Assembly (NCBI RefSeq): GCF_003265325.1
Contig: NZ_QGNX01000005.1
Span: 1-64,000 of the forward strand
DNA: 64,000 nucleotides
Source of the DNA: Oceanibium sediminis
GTDB lineage: Bacteria; Pseudomonadota; Alphaproteobacteria; Rhodobacterales; Rhodobacteraceae
Reading direction: 5' to 3'
Numbering within the stretch: position 1 is the first letter of the stretch; each line of letters begins with the position of its first letter. The notes under the pieces are model-generated. The model saw only the letters and a program-made list of their open reading frames with translations, was not told the DNA's origin and searched no databases. Shown piece after piece: positions 58,723 to 64,000 of the stretch. The translations under genes and the position numbers were made by a program.

Positions 58723-59933
58723 GCAGCACGGCGGAACAGATGCGCGCCTGGCGCGGCCCGGCGATCCTCAGCTTCGGCTTTCGCCCGTTCTTCCTTGGCG
58801 CGGCGGTCTGGGCGGTGCTGGCCATGGTGCTGTGGGTAGCGATGCTGGCGGGCGCGCTGCGCCTGCCGAGCACGCTCGACCCGGTAAGCTGGCACGCGCA
58901 TGAGTTCCTGTTTGGCTACCTTTCGGCGGTTGTCACAGGCTTCCTGCTGACGGCGGTGCCGAACTGGACGGGGCGCTTGCCCATCGTGGGCTGGCCGCTC
59001 GGCGGGCTGTTCGCCCTGTGGATCGCCGGGCGTGTCGCGGTGGCGGCTTCCACCGCCCTTCCGCCGGTGGCAGTGGCGATCGTGGACCTTGCGCTGCCGG
59101 TCACGCTCGGGCTGGTCATCGGGCGCGAGATCGTGGCGGGCCGCAACTGGCGCAACCTTGTCGTGCTGGCGATGCTGGCCGTCTTCACCCTCGCCAATGC
59201 GCTTTTCCACTGGGAGGCGGCGTCGGGGGCCTATGCCGCCAAGGGCTATGGGCTGCGCCTAGGCCTCGGGGCGGGGATGATGATGATCGCCGTGATCGGC
59301 GGGCGGATCGTGCCCTCTTTCACGCGCAACTGGCTGGTGCGGCTTGGCGGGGGTGCGCGCCTTCCCGCGCCGCCGATGCAGACCCTCGACAAGCTGGTGC
59401 TGCTTGTGCTTCTGGCCGCGCTGCTGCTGTGGGTCGCAATCCCCACCCACCCGCTGAGCGGCGTCGCGCTGCTGCTTGCCGGGGGTGCGCATGTCTTGCG
59501 GCTGGCGCGCTGGGCCGGGGGGCCGAGCTGGCGCGAGCCACTGGTCCTGGTGCTGCACGTCGGCTACGCGTTCCTGCCGCTCGGCGCGCTCGCCCTCGGC
59601 GCGGATATCCTGTGGACGGGCGGCCTTTACGCGGCGACGGCGCAGCACCTGTGGCTTGCGGGCGCTGTCGGGCTGATGACGCTGGCGGTGATGAGCCGCG
59701 CGACGCTGGGGCACACGGGGCGCCCGCTCGTCGCGGGGGCGGGAACGGTCGCCATCTATGGCGCCATGGTGCTCGCGGTGCTGGCGCGGATCTGCGCCGG
59801 TGTCCTGCCGGCAGAGGCTGCTTGGCTTCACACCGTCGCGGGGCTGGGCTGGATCGCGGCCTTCGGCGGGTTCTGCGCCGTCTATGGCCCGCTGCTGCTG
59901 CATTTGCCCGCCGACAAGCGGTTGAGAGCGTAG
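58719..59933 (+). CDS. nnrS: NnrS family heme-copper membrane protein
   Basis: A 404-residue protein with about twelve hydrophobic helices. Conserved features include F-G-F-R-P-F-F near residue 21, W-H-A-H-E near 52-56 and F-T-R-N-W near 200. NnrS proteins relieve nitric oxide stress and often follow NO-responsive regulators. No nitrite or NO reductase gene is in this window, so it may act in NO protection alone. Followed directly by nnrU. Confidence 0.9.
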   Translation: MSSTAEQMRAWRGPAILSFGFRPFFLGAAVWAVLAMVLWVAMLAGALRLPSTLDPVSWHAHEFLFGYLSAVVTGFLLTAVPNWTGRLPIVGWPLGGLFALWIAGRVAVAASTALPPVAVAIVDLALPVTLGLVIGREIVAGRNWRNLVVLAMLAVFTLANALFHWEAASGAYAAKGYGLRLGLGAGMMMIAVIGGRIVPSFTRNWLVRLGGGARLPAPPMQTLDKLVLLVLLAALLLWVAIPTHPLSGVALLLAGGAHVLRLARWAGGPSWREPLVLVLHVGYAFLPLGALALGADILWTGGLYAATAQHLWLAGAVGLMTLAVMSRATLGHTGRPLVAGAGTVAIYGAMVLAVLARICAGVLPAEAAWLHTVAGLGWIAAFGGFCAVYGPLLLHLPADKRLRA

Positions 59934-59942
59934 GCAAGGGCA

Positions 59943-60611
59943 ATGGGCTGGAGCGAGTTCGCCATCGCATGGATCGTGTTCTTCCTGACGCATTCCCTGC
60001 CGATCCGCCCGCCCCTGCGCCCCCGGTTGCAGGCTGTGCTCGGGCGGCGTGGCTTCACGGTCGCCTATTCGGCGCTGTCGCTCGGGGTGCTCGGCTGGCT
60101 GATCGGTGCCGCCGGGCGCGCGCCCTTCGTCCCGCTTTGGGACTGGGCGCCGTGGCAGGCAAGGGTGACAATGGCGATGATGCTGGCGGCCTGCCTGGTG
60201 CTTGCGCTGGCCATCGGGCGGCCGAACCCGTTTTCCTTCGGCGGCGCGCGGAATGCGCGCTTCGATCCCGCGCGCGCCGGGATCGTGCGCCTGACGCGGC
60301 ATCCAATCCTGCTGGCGCTGGGCTTCTGGGCGGTGGCGCATATCCTGCCGAACGGTGACCTGGCGCATGTCCTTCTGTTTGGCACCTTCGCGGCGTTCGC
60401 CGCACTCGGAACCCGGCTCGTGGACCGGCGGCGCAAGCGCGAGATGGGCGCGGAGTGGCAGCTTCTGCGCAACGCCACCATGCAGGGCCCCGCCGTGCCG
60501 CGCCCCGAGTCCCCGGGCTGGGCGCTTGTCAGGCTGGCGGCGGGCGGTGCGCTTTACGCGGGGCTGCTCTTGCTGCACCCGCTGGTCTTCGGCGTAAGCC
60601 CCCTTGGCTGA
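59943..60611 (+). CDS. nnrU: NnrU family membrane protein
   Basis: A 222-residue protein with about five membrane helices. The NnrU signature includes F-F-L-T-H-S-L-P near residue 14 and R-L-T-R-H-P-I-L-L-A near 116. NnrU relatives (isoprenoid methyltransferase-like fold, also MapR/ZISO) accompany nitrogen-oxide metabolism. It starts 10 bases after nnrS. Function beyond the association is not established. Confidence 0.88.
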   Translation: MGWSEFAIAWIVFFLTHSLPIRPPLRPRLQAVLGRRGFTVAYSALSLGVLGWLIGAAGRAPFVPLWDWAPWQARVTMAMMLAACLVLALAIGRPNPFSFGGARNARFDPARAGIVRLTRHPILLALGFWAVAHILPNGDLAHVLLFGTFAAFAALGTRLVDRRRKREMGAEWQLLRNATMQGPAVPRPESPGWALVRLAAGGALYAGLLLLHPLVFGVSPLG

Positions 60612-60785
60612 GGTCCGGGGGGTGAAACCGGCGATCCGCTTTCCACGGATTTCGGGGTTTGACGCCCCCCAGGGGATGGGCGTAGCCTTTGACGACGCTC
60701 GACTTTTCGCGCGTGCCCCGCGCCTTTCGGCGGGGCGCGCCGGCTGGCATGCGATCCTTTCGCCCGGGATGAAGGAGCACGGGAC

Positions 60786-61319
60786 ATGAACATCGCCTTT
60801 ACCATGGCCCCGGGCCGTGGCGACACGGATCTGTTTCTGTACGCGCTGGCGCAGGACCTTGCGGCGCGGGGCTACCGGACATGCGGCACGGTCCAGAAGA
60901 ACACCGCCTGCGACGATCGTCGTTGCGACATGGATATCAAGATCCTGCCCGACGGGCCTGTGCTGCGGATCTCGCAAAGCCTGGGGCGTGACGCGCGGGG
61001 ATGCCGGCTGGATCCGTCGGCGCTGGAAACCGCCGTCGGGCTGGCGGCGGCGCGCCTTGGGGAGGGGGCCGACGTGCTGATCGTCAACAAGTTCGGCAAG
61101 CACGAGGTCGACGGGCGCGGGTTCCGGGGCGTCATCGCGGAGGCGCTGGCGATGGACATTCCGGTCATCGTCGGTCTGAATTCCATGAACGCAGAGGCAT
61201 TTCACACCTTTACAGGGGGTTGCGCGGTGCAGTTGAAGCCTGATCGGAAGGATATTCTCGCCTGGTTGGAGGGGCTGGGCAGTGGCTCCGACGTTCCCCA
61301 GGCGGCGGAACGGGGTTGA
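60786..61319 (+). CDS. DUF2478 family protein
   Basis: A 177-residue protein with an N-terminal I-A-F-T-M-A-P-G-R-G-D-T-D motif that resembles a modified nucleotide-binding loop. Three cysteines lie in C-G-T-V-Q-K-N-T-A-C-D-D-R-R-C near residues 33-47, and D-V-L-I-V-N-K-F-G-K-H-E is near 95-106. It matches DUF2478, which is often found beside molybdenum or denitrification genes. A strong GAAGGAG site precedes the ATG. It follows nnrU after a 174-base gap in which I see no gene. Biochemical function unknown; the Cys triad may bind metal. Confidence 0.8.
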   Translation: MNIAFTMAPGRGDTDLFLYALAQDLAARGYRTCGTVQKNTACDDRRCDMDIKILPDGPVLRISQSLGRDARGCRLDPSALETAVGLAAARLGEGADVLIVNKFGKHEVDGRGFRGVIAEALAMDIPVIVGLNSMNAEAFHTFTGGCAVQLKPDRKDILAWLEGLGSGSDVPQAAERG

Positions 61320-61360
61320 CGCGCGGGCGCGGCTGCTGCTGTTAATCGGATGAGCTGGAT

Positions 61361-61388
61361 CATATGGACTTGATATTTGGTCCATATG
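61361..61388. promoter_or_regulatory. Operator of the Xre/RES toxin-antitoxin operon
   Basis: CATATGGAC (61361-61369) and GTCCATATG (61380-61388) form a perfect 9-base inverted repeat with a 10-base TTGATATTTG spacer. It lies 39-66 bases before the antitoxin start, over the expected promoter. Autorepression by the antitoxin or the complex is inferred from position. Confidence 0.75.
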
Positions 61389-61426
61389 GTCCTATCTTCA
61401 CCCCAAAAGCAAACGGGGGGTGCGCC

Positions 61427-61816
61427 ATGGAAAACCTTGTGATGGAGCGGGCCGCGCCGGATCGGCAGGCGGTGGCGCTGAAGGCTTTCGCCAGAATCGC
61501 GCAGGCCTGGTCGCTGACCCAGCAGGAGGCGGCGGCGCTTGCGGATATGTCCGAGTCCACCTGGAAGCGGGCGAAGAAACCCGGTTTCGCCGGCGATCTG
61601 ACGCGGGACCAGATGCTGCGGCTCAGCGCGCTGGTCGGGCTCTACAAGTCGCTTGAGCTGTATTTCGACGCGCCGGTTGCGCGCGACTGGATCAAGCTGG
61701 CGAACACCGGCCCGGAGTTCGACGGCGCGCGGCCCCTCGATGCGATGATCGCGGGCGGCCTGCCGAAGATCCTGCGCGTGCGCACCTATGTCGATGCGCT
61801 CAGGGGCGGGATGTGA
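61427..61816 (+). CDS. Xre/MbcA/ParS-type antitoxin
   Basis: A 129-residue protein. Residues about 20-60 form the Xre-like helix-turn-helix (L-T-Q-Q-E-A-A-A-L-A-D-M-S-E-S-T-W-K-R). The C-terminal MbcA/ParS toxin-binding domain follows, with I-G/A-L-Y-K-S-L-E-L-Y-F near residue 78, W-I-K-L-A-N near 95 and the end R-T-Y-V-D-A-L-R-G-G. It should neutralise the RES toxin and repress the operon. The ATG at 61427 is used; the upstream frame would cover the operator. Its stop overlaps the toxin start (GTGA). Confidence 0.9.
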   Translation: MENLVMERAAPDRQAVALKAFARIAQAWSLTQQEAAALADMSESTWKRAKKPGFAGDLTRDQMLRLSALVGLYKSLELYFDAPVARDWIKLANTGPEFDGARPLDAMIAGGLPKILRVRTYVDALRGGM

Positions 61817-62505
61817 GGATCACCGCGCTGAACGACCGCGCGTTGGTCCGCCTGATTTCCGAGACGCACCACAAGCCCCCCGTCCTGCGCGGCCTTGTCG
61901 ATACCGACGAGGAGGCGGCGGTACTGGCCGAGCTGGAGGGCGAGACGAGCGCCCGCCTGATCGCCGAGCGGGACGGCAGCCCCGCGCTCGACCGGCGCGA
62001 GCTGGCCTTCGCGCGGCGGGCGCAGGACCTGAAGCTTTACGGGCAAAGCCACATCAACGCCGCCTTCACCTACACACGGCCCACGGGTAACCGCTTCAAC
62101 ACCGGGGACCGGGGGGCGTGGTACTGCGCCTGGGACCTTGCCACGAGCGCGCAGGAGGTGGGCTTCCACCGCACGCGCGAACTCGGCTACATCGGGCGCT
62201 ACGAGGGCGAGGCGCGCTATGTCGAGCTGCTGGCGGATTTCATCGGCGATTTTCCCGATCTGCATGGCGGCGGGGGTCACGCGGCGCTGCATCCCGATCC
62301 CGCGACGGGCTACCCGGCGGGGCAGGCGTTGGCGGAGGAGCTGCGCCGCGACGGGCACCGGGGGCTGATCTACCCTTCGGTGCGCCAGCCGAGGGGGCGC
62401 TGCTTTGTCGCCTTCGATCCGGGCATCATCCAGAACGTCCGCCCGGGCGCCAGCTGGAAGCTGGTGTGGGACGGCGCACCGGAATTCAGCGTGATCGGCG
62501 TGTGA
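61813..62505 (+). CDS. RES-domain toxin (NAD+-degrading)
   Basis: A 230-residue RES-family toxin starting at GTG 61813. The RES-type core is visible: R-F-N-T-G-D-R-G-A-W-Y-C-A near residues 93-105 with the conserved Arg, E-V-G-F-H near 115, and the later G-L-I-Y-P-S-V-R-Q-P-R-G-R-C-F region near 188-202. RES toxins such as MbcT and Res deplete NAD+. It is longer than many because of an N-terminal helical region. Overlapping start and antitoxin partner make the assignment firm. Confidence 0.9.
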   Translation: MRITALNDRALVRLISETHHKPPVLRGLVDTDEEAAVLAELEGETSARLIAERDGSPALDRRELAFARRAQDLKLYGQSHINAAFTYTRPTGNRFNTGDRGAWYCAWDLATSAQEVGFHRTRELGYIGRYEGEARYVELLADFIGDFPDLHGGGGHAALHPDPATGYPAGQALAEELRRDGHRGLIYPSVRQPRGRCFVAFDPGIIQNVRPGASWKLVWDGAPEFSVIGV

Positions 62506-62507
62506 CG

Positions 62508-62526
62508 GCGGGGGCTACGCCCCCGC
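62508..62526. terminator. Bidirectional hairpin between toxin and doeB
   Basis: GCGGGGGC/GCCCCCGC (62508-62515 with 62519-62526, 3-base loop) lies between two converging genes and includes the doeB stop. There is no clear T-run on either strand, so termination may be weak. Confidence 0.5.
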
Positions 62527-63552
62527 GTCCGCGTCGTCAGCCTGCTCGGACACCACCGCCGCGACGACGGCAAGGCAGTCGCCAAGGCCGATCAGCCCTG
62601 GAAAATGCCGCGCCGCCAGGATGCCTTCGCTGCTCGCGTGCACGGTTTCGGGCGCCACGCCCGTGCGATCGGCGGGCCAGATCCGCGCCAGCGGGTCGCC
62701 GATGGCCACCGGCTCGCCCAGGTCGACGAGCGGCTCGATCAGCCCCGCGCTTTCGGCGTGGTGGAAACAGCCCGGCCCGGTGGAATCGATATTCACGCTG
62801 GGTCCGATCTCCGGTTTGCCGCGCAGGATACCGGCCTGTTTCAGCACGTTTTCCACGCCCCGCCGCGCGATCCGCGCCGAGCGCGCCGTGGCCGTGCCAC
62901 CACCGCCCAGTTCGGTGGAGACAAAGACCTTCCCGGCGTTTTCGGCCGCCGAGTCGTACATTCCCACCGAATCGATTTCCTTCAGGATCATCGAGTAGGG
63001 CGCGTTGAAGGCCAGCATCGCGTCGACGCAGGCGGCCTGCTGGTTCGCATCGCCCAGGATATGCGCGGCGGCAAAGGGGATGAAGTCCAGCGTCTTGCCC
63101 CCGGAATGGAAATCCAGGACCACGTCGGCCAGCGGCAGAAGCGTGCGCTCGAAGTAATCGGCGATCTTCTGGGTCGGCGTGCCGTCCGGCGCGCCGGGGA
63201 AGCTGCGGTTCAGGTTGCCGCCATCCAGCGGCGAGGTGCGGCGCGCGGCGTGAAACGCGGGCGTGTTCATGTAGGGAACGATGATCACCCGTCCCTTGAT
63301 CGCCTTCGGCTCCAGTTCGTGGGCCAGCCCTTGCAGGGCGATCGGCCCCTCGTATTCGTCGCCATGGTTGCCCCCGGTCAGCAAGGCGGTCGATCCGGGG
63401 CCGTTCTGGATCACGGTAATGGGGATCATCACCGCCCCCCAGGCCGAGGTGTCGTGGCTGTAGGGCAGGCGCAGGAAGCCGTGGTGCTTGCCGTTCTGAT
63501 CGAAGGGCACGGTGGCGGTGATCGGGTTTTCGGGTCTTGAGTGATAAGACAT
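62515..63552 (-). CDS. doeB: N-alpha-acetyl-L-2,4-diaminobutyrate deacetylase DoeB
   Basis: A 345-residue aspartoacylase/succinylglutamate-desuccinylase family enzyme. Zinc ligands appear as G-G-N-H-G-D-E near residues 60-66 and a His in D-F-H-S-G-G near 147. N-R-S-F-P-G near 118 is the substrate-binding Arg segment. It removes acetyl from N-alpha-acetyl-diaminobutyrate, the second step of ectoine degradation. The ATG at 63552 overlaps the doeA stop by one base (TGATG), supporting the pathway assignment. Confidence 0.9.
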   Translation of the reverse strand: MSYHSRPENPITATVPFDQNGKHHGFLRLPYSHDTSAWGAVMIPITVIQNGPGSTALLTGGNHGDEYEGPIALQGLAHELEPKAIKGRVIIVPYMNTPAFHAARRTSPLDGGNLNRSFPGAPDGTPTQKIADYFERTLLPLADVVLDFHSGGKTLDFIPFAAAHILGDANQQAACVDAMLAFNAPYSMILKEIDSVGMYDSAAENAGKVFVSTELGGGGTATARSARIARRGVENVLKQAGILRGKPEIGPSVNIDSTGPGCFHHAESAGLIEPLVDLGEPVAIGDPLARIWPADRTGVAPETVHASSEGILAARHFPGLIGLGDCLAVVAAVVSEQADDADAGA

Positions 63553-64000
63553 CAGCTCTTCACAATCAGTTTGCGTGGCACGTCGGCCAGGCATTCGGGG
63601 CCTTTTTCGCCGATGGCGATGCTTTCGGTGATTTCAAAACCCATGTCGTCCATCCAGAGGCCGGTCATGAAATGGAATGTCATCCCCGGTTTCAGCTCGG
63701 TCCGGTCGCCGGGGCGCAGCGAGCAGGTCCGCTCGCCCCAGTCGGGGGGGTAGGACAGGCCGATGGGATAGCCGGTGCGGTTGTCCTTCACGATGCCGTA
63801 CTTCTGCAGCACCTCGAAGAAGGCGATGGCGATATCCTCGCAGGTGTTGCCCGCCTTCGCGGCCTCCAGCCCGGCGTCCATGCCCTCCAGCACCGCCTTT
63901 TCGGCATCCAGGAACTTCTGCGTCGGCTTGCCGAGGAAGATGGTGCGGCTCAGCGGGCAGTGGTAGCGACGGAAACACCCCGAGATTTCGAAGAAGGTGC
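63552..64000 (-). CDS. doeA: Ectoine hydrolase DoeA, C-terminal fragment
   Basis: The frame stays open to the window edge; the last 149 residues are visible. They read as the M24 domain of the DoeA/EutD group: F-F-E-I-S-G-C-F-R-R-Y-H-C-P-L-S-R-T near the edge, T-G-Y-P-I-G-L-S-Y-P-P-D-W-G-E and a late G-F-E-I-T-E-S-I. DoeA opens the ectoine ring to N-alpha-acetyl-diaminobutyrate. As in other members of this group, the usual metal Asp ligands are not in place here. It is followed directly by doeB. Confidence 0.88.
   Translation of the reverse strand, partial: TFFEISGCFRRYHCPLSRTIFLGKPTQKFLDAEKAVLEGMDAGLEAAKAGNTCEDIAIAFFEVLQKYGIVKDNRTGYPIGLSYPPDWGERTCSLRPGDRTELKPGMTFHFMTGLWMDDMGFEITESIAIGEKGPECLADVPRKLIVKS

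Noticed and set aside
1-64000. tRNA, rRNA, CRISPR arrays, IS elements, integrases or attachment sites
   Set aside because: None recognised on either strand by inspection; a profile search would be needed to exclude small RNA genes.

Overview
The window looks like a chromosomal segment of a marine-type alphaproteobacterium of the Rhodobacteraceae (Roseobacter group). GC content is high throughout and genes are densely packed with many 4-base ATGA overlaps. The gene content fits too: a beta-hydroxyaspartate-cycle pair, soxBDAG sarcosine oxidase, DMGDH/GcvT-type demethylases, C-P lyase with a DUF1045 gene, nnrS/nnrU and ectoine degradation genes. No rRNA, tRNA, CRISPR array, integrase or insertion sequence was seen.

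Left part (1-16.5 kb): the 3' end of bhcC and a complete bhcD, closed by a strong terminator, then a divergent GAPDH. Convergent to it is a long minus-strand operon running from soxB (14.6 kb) down to 2.3 kb: soxB-soxD-soxA-soxG, a dimethylglycine dehydrogenase-like FAD/GcvT protein, a 58-residue small protein, a second FAD oxidoreductase, and a 1066-residue reductive dehalogenase fused to an NAD(P)H reductase. A GlxA/AraC-type regulator is divergent from soxB. Glycine or glyoxylate made by N-demethylation could feed the neighbouring beta-hydroxyaspartate cycle.

16.5-21 kb is a patchwork: a frameshifted MFS transporter relic, an orphan ATP-synthase epsilon-like gene with an FNR-type site upstream, a small coiled-coil protein and a P2-type cation ATPase.

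21-33 kb is a phosphonate unit: phnGHIJKL-phnN, phnM, a DUF1045 2H-phosphoesterase, the regulator phnF, and the importer phnCDE1E2.

33-49 kb is a 14-gene divergent catabolic island, the best candidate for an undescribed system. A cytoplasmic winged-helix protein fused to an ABC solute-binding domain leads a minus-strand operon: SDR, metal-deficient M24 hydrolase-like protein, acetoin/pyruvate-type E1alpha-E1beta, a lipoyl carrier protein, aldehyde dehydrogenase, a lipoyl-less E2 core, SDR. It faces a ribose-type ABC importer operon that carries a paralogous SDR. An AT-rich inverted repeat lies between the two operons. The substrate is unknown.

49-64 kb holds smaller units: a DUF1127 protein, Rnk, an FCD regulator divergent from a TauE/SafE permease, an HlyD-DUF2955-alpha/beta hydrolase efflux-type operon, a secreted beta-lactamase-fold/META hydrolase, 5-formyl-THF cyclo-ligase with a structured leader followed by nnrS-nnrU, a DUF2478 gene, a Xre/MbcA-RES toxin-antitoxin pair with a clear operator, and doeB plus the 3' end of doeA for ectoine breakdown.
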